NCBI GenBank assembly: GCA_019635355.1
Contig: JAHBZQ010000001.1
Span: 1,302,001 to 1,366,000, forward strand
Direction of reading: 5' to 3'
Source of the DNA: Rhizobacter sp.
GTDB lineage: Bacteria; Pseudomonadota; Gammaproteobacteria; Burkholderiales; Burkholderiaceae_C
Length of the DNA: 64,000 bases
Below are positions 1 through 11,015 of this stretch, in pieces. Positions within the stretch are counted from its first letter, which is position 1; every line of letters begins with the position of its first letter. The notes under the pieces were generated by a model, which saw nothing but the letters and a program-made list of their open reading frames with translations, made no database searches and was not told where the DNA came from. Made by a program: the position numbers and the translations under genes.

Positions 1-70
1 TCAACACCGCCAACGTGCCGGCGCCTTGCACCAACGCACGCGCTTCACGCAGGGGCGCCGGCTCATTCAT
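1..70 (-). CDS. Start of a probable Sir2-family NAD-dependent deacylase (partial)
   Basis: Only the first 23 codons lie in the window. They read MNEPAPLREARALVQGAGTLAVL and run off the left edge. The ATG overlaps the stop of rlmB in an ATGA arrangement, which argues for a real, translationally coupled gene. The pattern of an alpha helix followed by 'TLAVL' resembles the segment just before the TGAGIS motif of Sir2/CobB deacylases. The diagnostic residues lie outside the window, so the family assignment is an inference. That a gene starts here is better supported than its name. Confidence 0.4.
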   Translation of the reverse strand, partial: MNEPAPLREARALVQGAGTLAVL

Positions 71-813
71 CCGCGATGCTCGCGCTGGCGCAGCGCTTCG
101 TACAGGCACACCCCCGAGGCCACCGACACGTTGAGGCTTTCCACCGCCCCTTTCATCGGCAGGCGCACGAGCTCGTCGCAGGTCTTGCCGGTGAGCTGGC
201 GCATGCCGGCGCCTTCGGCCCCGAGCACGAGCGCCACCGGGCCGCTGAGGTCGATGTCGTAGAGCGATTTCTCGGCCGCGTCCGACGTGCCGATGATGCG
301 GATGTCGCGCTCCTTCAGCTCGCCCAGCGTGCGGGCGAGGTTGGTCACCATGAAGTACGGCACCGTCTCGGCGGCGCCGCTCGCCACCTTGGCCACGGTC
401 GCGTTGATGCCCACCGCGTGGTCTTTCGGCGCGATCACCGCATGCGCGCCGGCCCCATCGGCCACGCGCAGGCAGGCGCCGAGGTTGTGCGGGTCGGTGA
501 TGCCGTCGAGCACCAGCAGCAGCGGCGGGCCGTCGACCGCGTCGAGCGTGTCGTCGAGCGAGTGGCTCTTCGCCACCGCGTTCACGCGTGCCACCACGCC
601 CTGATGGCGGTGCGTGCCGCAGAGTTTCTGCAGGCGGTCGTCGTCGCTCTCGATCAGGCGCACGCCGGCGTCTTTGGCGCGCTCGATGAACTGGCGCATG
701 CGCTGGTCGCGCCGCGTCGCATCGACGTGGATCTCGGTGATGGAATCGGCAGCGGTCTTCAGCCGCACGGTGACGGCGTGGAAGCCGAAAAGAATCGAAG
801 TCTTGGCACTCAT
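67..813 (-). CDS. rlmB: 23S rRNA (guanosine-2'-O-)-methyltransferase RlmB
   Basis: A SPOUT-class (TrmH/SpoU) methyltransferase of 248 residues, the usual length for RlmB, which methylates the ribose of G2251 in the 23S rRNA peptidyl-transferase region. The N-terminal part (about 1-80) is the small L30e-like substrate-binding domain starting with SILFGFHAV. The SpoU motifs follow in order: motif 1 at LDGITDPHNLGACLRVADG, motif 2 at LVLGAEGAGM, and motif 3 at LPMKGAVESLNVSVASGV, with the knot-forming cofactor site. The stop overlaps the start of the next minus-strand gene. I see no strong ribosome binding site, but the N-terminus aligns with the family. Confidence 0.93.
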   Translation of the reverse strand: MSAKTSILFGFHAVTVRLKTAADSITEIHVDATRRDQRMRQFIERAKDAGVRLIESDDDRLQKLCGTHRHQGVVARVNAVAKSHSLDDTLDAVDGPPLLLVLDGITDPHNLGACLRVADGAGAHAVIAPKDHAVGINATVAKVASGAAETVPYFMVTNLARTLGELKERDIRIIGTSDAAEKSLYDIDLSGPVALVLGAEGAGMRQLTGKTCDELVRLPMKGAVESLNVSVASGVCLYEALRQREHRG

Positions 814-847
814 GCGGCGATGGTATCTGCGCCACCGCCACGGCGGC

Positions 848-1210
848 TCAGTTCAACGCCTTGTTCACCACGTCCATCAGCTGCTGGTACTGGTAGGGCT
901 TGGCGAGGTAGGCATCGCAGCCGGCCGCGAGGATGCGCTCGGCATCGCCCTTCATCGCAAGCGCGGTGAGCGCCACCACCTTGATGTGCGAGGTGCTGGG
1001 GTTCGACTTCAGCCGGCGCGTGACCTCCAGCCCGTCGAGCCCGGGCATCTGCACGTCCATCAGCACGAGGTCGGGCTGTTTGTCGTGCGCGAGCTGCAGG
1101 CCGATCTCGCCGCTTTCGGCCGCGAGCGTCGCATGCCCGGCCTTGTGCAGCACCAGCTGGGCGAGCTTCAGGTTCTGCGGGTTGTCTTCGACGACGAGGA
1201 TGTTGGCCAT
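848..1210 (-). CDS. Single-domain response regulator (CheY/DivK-like)
   Basis: A stand-alone receiver domain of 120 residues with no output domain. The acidic pocket is in ILVVEDN, the phospho-acceptor is Asp52 (LVLMDVQMPG), and the conserved Lys104 is in YLAKPY. I chose the ATG at 1210 because AGGAG sits seven bases upstream; the frame stays open further upstream, but that part looks like read-through of the preceding gene. The gene lies 13 bp downstream of the REC-kinase gene and is probably co-transcribed with it and with the large hybrid kinase. It is likely the terminal or intermediate phosphate carrier of this phosphorelay. The output partner is not visible. Confidence 0.88.
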   Translation of the reverse strand: MANILVVEDNPQNLKLAQLVLHKAGHATLAAESGEIGLQLAHDKQPDLVLMDVQMPGLDGLEVTRRLKSNPSTSHIKVVALTALAMKGDAERILAAGCDAYLAKPYQYQQLMDVVNKALN

Positions 1211-1223
1211 GCAGTGCTCCTGT

Positions 1224-2378
1224 TCAAACCAGCGGGGCCGGCCGGCTCGACAAACGCCCGAGCGTGAAGAAGAAGGTCGCGCCGCGGCCTGGGGCCGACT
1301 CGACCCACAGGCGGCCACCGTGCTTGTCGATCACGCGCTGCACGATGGCCAGGCCCACGCCGTTGCCCTGGAAGTTGGAATCGGAATGGAAACGCTGGAA
1401 CGGCCGGAAGAGCCGCTCGCCGGCCGCGTGCGCATCGAAGCCGGCGCCGTTGTCGTGCACGTAGAAGACGGGGCCGCCGTCTTTCTCGTCGCCCTCTCGC
1501 GAGCCGAAGTCGATGAAGGGGCGCGGCACACCGGCGCTGTATTTCCAGGCGTTGGAGAGCAGGTTCGACAAGGCCACTCGCAGCAGGCGCTGGTCGCCCT
1601 GCGCCTGCAGGCCCTGCTGCACCTGCCACGACGCATGCTCGCGCGGGCGCAGGGCCTCCAGCTCCGTCAGCAGCGACTGCGCCAGGTGCGACAGGTCGAC
1701 CGGCTGGATCTGCATTTCGGTGCGGCTCATGTTGCCGAGCAGCAGCATGTCGTCGATGAGGCTGTTCATGCGGTGGGCCGCACTCTGGATGTAGCCCACG
1801 TATTCGAGCGTCTTCTCGTTGAGCGGGCCGGCGTGGCCCAGCTGCATCAGGTCGGCAAAGCCGGCGATCTGCCCGAGCGGCGTGCGCAGGTCGTGCGAGA
1901 CGGAGTAGCTGAAACCTTCCATCTCGGCATGCACCGTGCGCAGCTCGCGGTACGCCTTTTCGATGGCGTGCGCGTGCAGCTCGGCCTCGGCGCGCAGGCG
2001 GTGCATGCGGATGAAGATGGCTGCCTTGGCGCGCAGGATCTCCGGCACGATGGGCGAGAGGATGTAGTCGACCGCGCCGAGCCGGTAGCCGCGGTAGGTG
2101 TCCTGCTCGTGCACGTAGACCGCCGAGACGAAGACGATGGGCGCGTCGAGGCCGGGGCATTTGTCGCGGATGGCCTGCGCCACCTGAAAGCCGTCCATGC
2201 CCGACAGGTGCACGTCGAGCAGCACCATCGCGTAGGGGATGTCGCCGCACTTCTCGAGCGCTTCCTCGCCGGAACTCGCCATGTGCAGCTGCGCCCCCAG
2301 GTCGCTGAGCGTGGCCTGGTAGAGGCGGCGGTTGGCCGGGTTGTCGTCGACGATGAGGATCGCGGGGTCGGCGTGCAT
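1224..2378 (-). CDS. Receiver-histidine kinase hybrid (REC-HisKA-HATPase)
   Basis: A soluble protein of 384 residues with no membrane segment. An N-terminal receiver domain (about 1-125, DD at 11-12, phospho-Asp55 in VLLDVHLSG) is followed by a coiled linker, a HisKA domain with H-box SYSVSHDLRTPLG (His162) and a HATPase domain (N-box SNLLSNAWKY near 271-280, G2-box GNGVGLAIV). The switch lysine of the receiver is replaced: the segment reads GAVDYILSPI where most receivers have K-P. The gene starts 22 bp after the hybrid kinase and ends 13 bp before the single receiver, so the three form one operon. It probably receives phosphate or a protein signal from the upstream hybrid kinase. Confidence 0.9.
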   Translation of the reverse strand: MHADPAILIVDDNPANRRLYQATLSDLGAQLHMASSGEEALEKCGDIPYAMVLLDVHLSGMDGFQVAQAIRDKCPGLDAPIVFVSAVYVHEQDTYRGYRLGAVDYILSPIVPEILRAKAAIFIRMHRLRAEAELHAHAIEKAYRELRTVHAEMEGFSYSVSHDLRTPLGQIAGFADLMQLGHAGPLNEKTLEYVGYIQSAAHRMNSLIDDMLLLGNMSRTEMQIQPVDLSHLAQSLLTELEALRPREHASWQVQQGLQAQGDQRLLRVALSNLLSNAWKYSAGVPRPFIDFGSREGDEKDGGPVFYVHDNGAGFDAHAAGERLFRPFQRFHSDSNFQGNGVGLAIVQRVIDKHGGRLWVESAPGRGATFFFTLGRLSSRPAPLV

Positions 2379-2400
2379 GCGGTTCCTGTGCAGGGGGTTG

Positions 2401-5223
<2,823 letters not shown>

Positions 5224-5270
5224 GCGGTCTCCTCGGCGCGAAACGTACCCTTGCTCACACCTCGCCACAA

Positions 5271-5286
5271 CTGACACATGTGTCAG
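5271..5286. promoter_or_regulatory. Perfect 16-bp palindrome between divergent genes, candidate operator
   Basis: CTGACACATGTGTCAG is a perfect inverted repeat in the 188-bp gap between the hybrid kinase gene (start 5223) and glpQ (start 5412). Its position 48 bp upstream of the kinase start suits an operator for a dimeric regulator. The regulator is unknown. Confidence 0.45.
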
Positions 5287-5411
5287 GCCACGCCGCCAGC
5301 AGGCCCATCGACCACAGGCGAATGCCACCTGCCTACGATGCGCGCTTTCATGGCGGTGTCATCGCGCATCCCTAACGTGCGCCGGCTTCCACAACACGAG
5401 GAGAACTGGCG

Positions 5412-6668
5412 ATGCGGATCCTGAACGAGCTGTCCCTGAACAAACTGCCGATGACGCTGGCCGTGCTGGCCGCCTGTGCCGGCTGCGCGGTGCCCGCCGC
5501 GGCCGAGCCGCATGGCAGGCACGCAGACCGCGCCACCCCGGCCCCGCTGGTCATCGGCCATCGCGGCGGCGCCAACGGCTACCTGCCCGAGCACACGCTC
5601 GAGGCCTATGCCCTCGGCATCGAGCTCGGCGCCGACTACGTGGAGCCCGACCTCGTGGCCACGAAAGACGGCCACCTGATCGCCCGCCACGAGCCCAACC
5701 TCATCGCCACCACCAACGTGGCCAGCCTGCCGCAGTTCGCCAACCGCAAGCGCCGCGCCATCGTCGACGGCGCCGAAGAGGAAGGCTTCTTCGCCAGCGA
5801 CTTCACGCTCGCCGAGATCAAGCAGCTGCGCGCGGTGCAGTCGTTCGGCGACCGCGACCCGAGCTTCAACGGCAAGTTCGAGATCCCCACGCTGCCCGAG
5901 ATCATCGAGTTCGTGAAGCGCAAGTCGCGCGAGAAAGACCGCCAGATCGGCATCTACCCCGAGACCAAGCACCCCACCTACCACCAGAAGCTCGGCCTGC
6001 CACTGGAAGACCGCCTGCTGGCCGCCCTCACCCGCGCCGGCTGGAACCACCGCAACGCGCCGGTCTTCATCCAGAGCTTCGAGACGGCCAACCTCAAGTA
6101 CCTGCGCTCGCGCACCAGCGTGCGCCTGGTGCAGCTGGTGGATGCGAACGACGTGAACGCCGACGGCTCGCTCGACTTCACCCCGCCCTACGACCGCCCG
6201 TATGACTGGACGGTGGCCGGCCGCCCGGGCCTCTTCCGCGACCTGCTCACGCCGCAAGGCCTGGCCGAGGTGCGCAGCTACGCCGACGGCATCGGCCCGT
6301 GGAAAACCTACCTCGTCAGCAGCGCGTGCATCACCGTTCGCAACGGGGCGTGTGCCGATGCCAATGGCGACGGCCTGGTCGACGAGCGCGACCGCCGCCT
6401 GCTGCCGGCCACCGACATCGTGGCCAATGCCCACAAGCTCGGCCTGGTGGTGCACCCCTACACCTTCCGCAACGAGCCCAAGCGCCTGGCGAGCAACTAC
6501 ACCGGCAACCCGGTCAATGAGTACCTGGCCTTCTACGAGCTGGGGGTCGACGGCCTCTTCAGCGACTTCGCCGACACCGCCTTCGCGGCCCGCGCGATGT
6601 ACCTGCTGAAGAACGACCCGGACTACGCGCGCTGCCTGGTCAACGAGCGGCGTTGCGAGCGCAACTGA
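5412..6668 (+). CDS. glpQ: Exported glycerophosphodiester phosphodiesterase (GlpQ-like)
   Basis: Hydrolyses glycerophosphodiesters to glycerol-3-phosphate and an alcohol. The 418-residue protein begins with an export signal, LAVLAACAGCAVPAAAEP, that could be cut by signal peptidase I after AAA or act as a lipobox at LAAC. The GDPD catalytic signature follows: VIGHRGGANGYLPEHTLEAY with the first catalytic His, then YVEPDLVATKDGHLIARHE with the metal-binding Glu and Asp and the second His. The segment EIIEFVKRKSREKDRQIGIYPETKHP is typical of the longer periplasmic GlpQ subfamily. The start has GAGGAGAACTGGCG before ATG. It is monocistronic as far as can be seen. Confidence 0.92.
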   Translation: MRILNELSLNKLPMTLAVLAACAGCAVPAAAEPHGRHADRATPAPLVIGHRGGANGYLPEHTLEAYALGIELGADYVEPDLVATKDGHLIARHEPNLIATTNVASLPQFANRKRRAIVDGAEEEGFFASDFTLAEIKQLRAVQSFGDRDPSFNGKFEIPTLPEIIEFVKRKSREKDRQIGIYPETKHPTYHQKLGLPLEDRLLAALTRAGWNHRNAPVFIQSFETANLKYLRSRTSVRLVQLVDANDVNADGSLDFTPPYDRPYDWTVAGRPGLFRDLLTPQGLAEVRSYADGIGPWKTYLVSSACITVRNGACADANGDGLVDERDRRLLPATDIVANAHKLGLVVHPYTFRNEPKRLASNYTGNPVNEYLAFYELGVDGLFSDFADTAFAARAMYLLKNDPDYARCLVNERRCERN

Positions 6669-6695
6669 CGGAACGCGGCTTGCTGCGAACGGGGC

Positions 6696-6890
6696 ATGGC
6701 CCACACACCGATGCCACCTTCGCCAACGCCGCCCAATCGGCCTGCGTCGGCCCCGACGCCGGTCGACCTCGCCGAGGAATCCGTCGCCGGGGAAGAAGAC
6801 CCGGGGGCGGCGCTCGAATCGCTGGTCGACCCCAAGGCCGACACGCCGATCAGCGAACCAGCGCCACCACCGCCATCAGCAGGCCGATGA
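6696..6890 (+). CDS. Small proline-rich hypothetical protein (doubtful)
   Basis: A 64-residue frame rich in Pro, Ala, Glu and Asp, reading MAHTPMPPSPTPPNRPASAPTP then VDLAEESVAGEEDPG and ending PAPPPPSAGR. It lies 27 bp after glpQ with a weak GGGG upstream, and its last 41 bp overlap the 3' end of the oppositely oriented acyltransferase gene. Codon third positions in the middle are GC-rich, as in real genes here, but the low complexity means this could be chance. No family is recognised. It would be a disordered peptide. Confidence 0.3.
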   Translation: MAHTPMPPSPTPPNRPASAPTPVDLAEESVAGEEDPGAALESLVDPKADTPISEPAPPPPSAGR

Positions 6891-7575
6891 GCACCGGCTG
6901 GTGGACCATGTAGAAGCTGAGCGACCAGCGGCCCAACACCGCCAGCGGCGAGAGCCGCTGCGGCAGCGCGCCCGAGAACCACTGGCGCCGGTGCTTCAGC
7001 ACCCACTGGCCCGAGGCCAGGCCCCACCACATCACGCCGAGCCAGGGCAGCACCGGCGCGTAGTCTTCGGTGATCGGCTTGTGCGTCACGAGACCCACCC
7101 AGTTGGTGAGCCGGGTGTCGAAGAACGGGTGCTGCACGAAATGCGGCAAGAGCACCGCCACCAGGCCCATCGGCCACAGCCACACGCCGGCGTTCGCCGT
7201 GAGGCGGCACAGGATCAGCATCACCGCAAACCCGTGCAGCACGCCGAAGCTGATGTAGCTGCGCGGGAACATCAGGTACGAGCCGGCGGTGACCAGCAGC
7301 GCACAGCCTGCCACCTGCGCCCAGCGCCGCCAGAAGCGCGGCCAGCTCTGGCCCTGCTCCCACGCGATGGCCTGGCCGAGGCCCGAGACGAAGACGAAGA
7401 GCGTGACGATCACCGAACGCTGCACCGTCCAGAACGGGTCGCGGTAGAAGTTCTCGTGGATGAACTTGAAGTAATTGAGGTCGAAGCAGAAATGGAAGAC
7501 CGCCATCCACAGGATGGCGACCGCACGCAGCGCGTCGAGCCGGTCGAAGCGTTGGCTGGCGGGCGTCGCGCTCAC
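6850..7575 (-). CDS. Integral membrane acyltransferase, DUF1624/heparan-alpha-glucosaminide N-acetyltransferase-like
   Basis: A protein of 241 residues made largely of hydrophobic helices. It starts with RFDRLDALRAVAILWMAVFHFCFDLNYF, the signature N-terminus of the DUF1624 (HGSNAT catalytic-like) family, and ends RWSLSFYMVHQPVLIGLLMAVVALV. The predicted start is GTG at 7575, overlapping the TGA of dsbD (GTGA); upstream codons in this frame belong to the shadow of dsbD. Translational coupling to dsbD is therefore likely. By family it should move acyl groups across or at the inner membrane. The substrate is unknown. Confidence 0.82.
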   Translation of the reverse strand: MSATPASQRFDRLDALRAVAILWMAVFHFCFDLNYFKFIHENFYRDPFWTVQRSVIVTLFVFVSGLGQAIAWEQGQSWPRFWRRWAQVAGCALLVTAGSYLMFPRSYISFGVLHGFAVMLILCRLTANAGVWLWPMGLVAVLLPHFVQHPFFDTRLTNWVGLVTHKPITEDYAPVLPWLGVMWWGLASGQWVLKHRRQWFSGALPQRLSPLAVLGRWSLSFYMVHQPVLIGLLMAVVALVR

Positions 7576-9521
7576 TTGAGGCCGACCTGCGGGCCGCTGA
7601 GCGGCTTGGCCGACGCGAGCACGCGGTCGAGGTGGCCGCCGAACTCGCGGGCGTCCTGGTAACCGATCACGCGCGAGCCCGGCAGCTCGTTGCCGGCGGG
7701 CGCGAAGAAGATCAGCGCCGGCGGCCCGAAGAGCGTGTAGCGCTTGAGCAGTGCCCGGTCGTCGTCGTTGTTGGCGGTGACGTCGGCGCGCAGCAGCGTC
7801 ATGCCGGCCATGCGCTTGGCCACGGCGGCATCGGTGAAGGTGAACTTCTCCAGCTCCTTGCAGGCCACGCACCAGTCGGCATAGAAGTCGAGCATCACGG
7901 GCTTGGTAGACGCGCGCACGGCGGCGTCGAGCTCGGCCAGGCTGCGCACGGTCTGGAACTGCACCTCGGCCACGGCCGGCTGCGCTCCGCGCCCCAGGTG
8001 CGCCAGCGGGCGCGTGAGTTCACGCCCGCCGGTTGCCGCGCCGACCACCTGGGCGACGGCAAAGAGCCCGAGCAGCAGGCCGGCGCCCTTGGCGATCTTG
8101 CGCACGGCCGTGGCCGGCTTCGGCAGCGCGGTGAAAGCGCCCAGGCAACCGGCCGCCACCACCAGCACCCCCGCCGTGAGCAGCATGCCGGCCCAGGTGG
8201 GCAGCACTGGGGCCACCATCCACACCGCCACCGCCAGCAGCATCACGCCGAAGACGAGCTTCACATAGGTCATCCAGGCGCCGGCCTTGGGCAGCAGCGC
8301 CCCGGCCGAGAGGCCCACCAGCAGCAGCGGCACGCTCATGCCCACCGCCATCGAGAAGAGCGCGGTGGCGCCCAGCAGCACGTCGCGCGTCTGGCTGATG
8401 TAGACGAGCGCCCCGGCCAGCGGCGCGGCCACGCAGGGGCCGACGATCAGCGCCGACAAGCCGCCCATGGCGAGCACGCTCAGGTGCTGGCCGCCCTTGA
8501 AGCGCTGCGAGAAATGGTTGAGCCGGTTCTGCAGCGCCAGCGGCATCTGCAACTCGTAGAAGCCGAACATCGAGAGCGACAGCACCGCGAGCAGCAGGGC
8601 GAAGGCGCCCAGCACCCACACGTTTTGCAGCGCCTGGCCCAGCCCTTCGCCGGCCAGCGCCGAGGCCACGCCGAAGAGCGTGTAGACGAAGGCCATGCCG
8701 AGCGAATACGCCACCGCGAGCGAGAAGCCACGCGCCTTCGACACCGGCTGGCCCTGGCCGACGATGATCGACGAGAGGATGGGCAGCATCGGCAGCACGC
8801 AGGGCGTGAACGACAGGCCCAGGCCCAGCAACAGGAAGAGCCCGACCACGAGCGCGGTGCTGCCCGATTGCAGCGCGCGGCCCACCGGCTCGGTGGGTTC
8901 GGCGGTGGCGCTGGCGGGGGCGGCCACTTCGGGCTGGGTGGCGACGGAGGTTTGAGCCGGCGCCAGGCCGGTGAGCGCGGAGGTCACGACGCTCGCGTTG
9001 CCACCGCCGGGCGTCCAGGCCGCAGCCTGGGCTTCGTTGAGGTAGGTGAAGCGCGGTGCGCCGCCAGCGCCCTGCCCCGGCTCGACCTTGAAGCCGCGCT
9101 TCTGCGGCGAGTAGCACAGGCCCTTGTCGGCACAGCCTTGCAGGCCGATGCCCAGCTTGAACGGCGTGGCCGGCATCTGCGCCAGCGCGACCGTCATGGT
9201 GACCGAGTCGCGGTAGGTCTCCACGTCTTTCTGGAAGGTCTCGTCGTACTTGACCTTGCCGGGCGGCAATTTCGCCTCGGTGACCTGCACGCCGGCCGGC
9301 TGGGCGTCGGCGTTCATGCGCTCTCGGTAGAGGTAGTAGCCGGGGGCGATGTCGAAGCGCACCTCGATGTGCGTGGCGTCGAGCGCACGGGCGGAGAGGC
9401 GGAATGCCACCTCCGGGTCGAGGAACTCGTCGGCGGCCAGTGCGCCCGTGGCCAGCACCAGGCTGGCCAGCGCCCCGGCGGCGAGGCGCAGCGCGCCCTT
9501 GAAATGTGCCCAGGTACTCAT
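7572..9521 (-). CDS. dsbD: Thiol:disulfide interchange protein DsbD
   Basis: Carries electrons from cytoplasmic thioredoxin across the inner membrane to periplasmic thiol oxidoreductases and cytochrome c maturation. The 649-residue protein has a signal peptide (to about ATGALA-ADEF), a periplasmic domain with the Cys pair in GCADKGLCYSP, a membrane domain starting LGLGLSFTPCVLPMLPILSSIIVG with a second conserved Cys in LIVGPCVAAPLAG, and a C-terminal thioredoxin-like domain with DWCVACKE. The start at 9521 has GGAG about ten bases upstream; an ATG three codons earlier sits too close to that site. It overlaps the downstream acyltransferase start. Confidence 0.95.
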   Translation of the reverse strand: MSTWAHFKGALRLAAGALASLVLATGALAADEFLDPEVAFRLSARALDATHIEVRFDIAPGYYLYRERMNADAQPAGVQVTEAKLPPGKVKYDETFQKDVETYRDSVTMTVALAQMPATPFKLGIGLQGCADKGLCYSPQKRGFKVEPGQGAGGAPRFTYLNEAQAAAWTPGGGNASVVTSALTGLAPAQTSVATQPEVAAPASATAEPTEPVGRALQSGSTALVVGLFLLLGLGLSFTPCVLPMLPILSSIIVGQGQPVSKARGFSLAVAYSLGMAFVYTLFGVASALAGEGLGQALQNVWVLGAFALLLAVLSLSMFGFYELQMPLALQNRLNHFSQRFKGGQHLSVLAMGGLSALIVGPCVAAPLAGALVYISQTRDVLLGATALFSMAVGMSVPLLLVGLSAGALLPKAGAWMTYVKLVFGVMLLAVAVWMVAPVLPTWAGMLLTAGVLVVAAGCLGAFTALPKPATAVRKIAKGAGLLLGLFAVAQVVGAATGGRELTRPLAHLGRGAQPAVAEVQFQTVRSLAELDAAVRASTKPVMLDFYADWCVACKELEKFTFTDAAVAKRMAGMTLLRADVTANNDDDRALLKRYTLFGPPALIFFAPAGNELPGSRVIGYQDAREFGGHLDRVLASAKPLSGPQVGLK

Positions 9522-9679
9522 GGTTCGCATTCTCCGACAGCGCGGGCGGCAAAGCGTTCCCAGGCGAAACAGCCCTTCGGTGCCTTTTTTCCGGCTTTTT
9601 TGCGCCAAATCCACGCCAAGTCGGGGCGGAACGCTTCATGCATGCCGATGGCGCGTCGCAGCAAACCAGGAGAGCGGAG

Positions 9680-10102
9680 ATGTTGGACGTGACACAGACC
9701 CAGTTTTCACACGTGAAACCGGGCGACACCGAATGGCGGGGCGAGGGGCTTCGCGATTTCTTTCTCTACCGCGACCTCGGCGTGGCCGAAGCCACGCACG
9801 GCAAGGTCATCGCCCACCTCGTGAAGGCCAACATGGCACCCGAAAAGGGCACCGGCTGGCACCGCCATGAGGCGGAGTTCCAGATCGTCATCATGATCAA
9901 GGGCTGGGCCCGCTTCATGTACGGCGACAAGGAAACGCTCGTCTCGGCCGGCGACTGCGTGCACCAGCGGCCGGGCATCGTGCACTACCTCTTCGACTAC
10001 TCGCCCGACATGGAGTACCTGGAGATCGTGAGCCCGGCCGACTTCAAGACGGTCGACGTCGAAGGGCCGTGCGAGGTGCCGCCCTTTACGCCGTGGAAGT
10101 GA
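9680..10102 (+). CDS. Cupin-domain protein
   Basis: A small single-domain beta-barrel protein of 140 residues. Cupin motif 1 is recognisable in GTGWHRHEAEFQIVIMIKGWARFMYGD (two His and a Glu as potential metal ligands) and motif 2 in GDCVHQRPGIVHYLFDYSPDMEYLEI (His). I chose the ATG at 9680, preceded by AGGAGAGCGGAG; a longer open frame upstream is not supported. It is divergent from dsbD. Its substrate or sensing role cannot be told from sequence. Confidence 0.85.
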   Translation: MLDVTQTQFSHVKPGDTEWRGEGLRDFFLYRDLGVAEATHGKVIAHLVKANMAPEKGTGWHRHEAEFQIVIMIKGWARFMYGDKETLVSAGDCVHQRPGIVHYLFDYSPDMEYLEIVSPADFKTVDVEGPCEVPPFTPWK

Positions 10103-10126
10103 ACCAGGCGGCTCTCGCCGCCCGGT

Positions 10127-10876
10127 TCAAAAATCCATGTCGAGCTCTTCGATGTCGTCGGGCTCCGCCTTGGCGGCGGCCACCCATTCCTTCATCTCCG
10201 GCATCGCCATGATGGTCTGGCAGTACTGCGCGCACGACTTCGGCAGCTTCACGTCATAGGTGAGGAACCGGGTGCACACCGGCGCGTACATCGCGTCGGC
10301 CATCGTGCGCTGCTGGCCGAAGAGAAAGGGGCCGCCGTAGGTGGCGAGGCACTCGGTCCAGATCTCGACGATGCGGTCGATGTCGGGCTGGGCGCCGGCC
10401 CAGATCTTGTAGCCCGGGTGACGGGCCTTGAGGTTCATCGGCAAGGACGAGCGCAGGTTCGAAAAGCCCGAGTTCATCTCGCCGCTCACCGAGCGGCAAT
10501 GCGCGCGGGCGATGCGGTCGCTGGGCATCAGGCCGGCGTCGGGCTTGATCTCGTCGAGGTACTGCGCAATCGCGAGCGTGTTCCACACCTTGGCGCCCTC
10601 GTGCGTGAGGCACGGCACGCGGATCGACGGGGCGAGCAGCAGCAGCTCCTTGCGCGCGTCGGCATCGTCGGGCGGGACCATCACCTCCTCGAAGTCGAGC
10701 CCGGCGAATTTCGCGAGCAGCCAGCCGCGCAACGACCACGACGAATAGTTCTTGCTCGACAGGCTCAGCGTGGCCGCGGCCTTCTTCGCTGCCTTGGGTG
10801 CGGGCTTACCGGCCGCTTGGCCGGCCGGTTTGGCGGCGGTCTTCTTCGGAGCGGGCTTGGCGGCAACGGTGGGCAT
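10127..10876 (-). CDS. Glutathione S-transferase family protein with a lysine/alanine/proline-rich N-terminal tail
   Basis: Residues from about 42 onward match a GST: LSLSSKNYSSWSLRGWLLAKFAGLDFEEV (thioredoxin fold start), the cis-Pro region SIRVPCLTHEGAKVWNTLAIAQYLDE, and an all-helical C-terminal half. The first 40 or so residues, MPTVAAKPAPKKTAAKPAGQ and on through APKAAKKAAA, are highly basic and resemble the tails of bacterial histone-H1-like proteins. GGGGAGA lies upstream of the ATG at 10876, and I see no good start between the tail and the GST fold, so the tail seems to be translated. The total is 249 residues. Glutathione conjugation is the family role; the tail suggests binding to nucleic acid. 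Confidence 0.85.
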   Translation of the reverse strand: MPTVAAKPAPKKTAAKPAGQAAGKPAPKAAKKAAATLSLSSKNYSSWSLRGWLLAKFAGLDFEEVMVPPDDADARKELLLLAPSIRVPCLTHEGAKVWNTLAIAQYLDEIKPDAGLMPSDRIARAHCRSVSGEMNSGFSNLRSSLPMNLKARHPGYKIWAGAQPDIDRIVEIWTECLATYGGPFLFGQQRTMADAMYAPVCTRFLTYDVKLPKSCAQYCQTIMAMPEMKEWVAAAKAEPDDIEELDMDF

Positions 10877-10960
10877 GAGGCGTGTCTCCCCTGGTTGTTG
10901 GCTGGCCAATGAACTGCAAGGCATGTGCCAAACCGGCACCCCAACGCGGTGCTCGTGCGT

Positions 10961-10976
10961 TGGCGCGCAAGTTGCA
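10961..10976 (+). promoter_or_regulatory. Candidate sigma-54 promoter upstream of phaZ
   Basis: TGGCGCGCAAGTTGCA has GG and GC separated by exactly ten bases, as in -24/-12 promoters, and ends with the common TTGCA. The predicted start of transcription is about 29 bases before the phaZ ATG, leaving room for its GAGAGGAGA ribosome site. An inverted repeat GTGCC-N5-GGCAC at 10925-10939 could be an activator site. It is a motif match only. Confidence 0.4.
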
Positions 10977-11015
10977 GAAGCACGAGCACATCGAACAGCG
11001 CGAGAGGAGACGCCC

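Noticed and set aside
7632..9692. 686-codon plus-strand frame
   Set aside because: Antisense of dsbD with a His/Gln/Arg-rich, low-complexity product.
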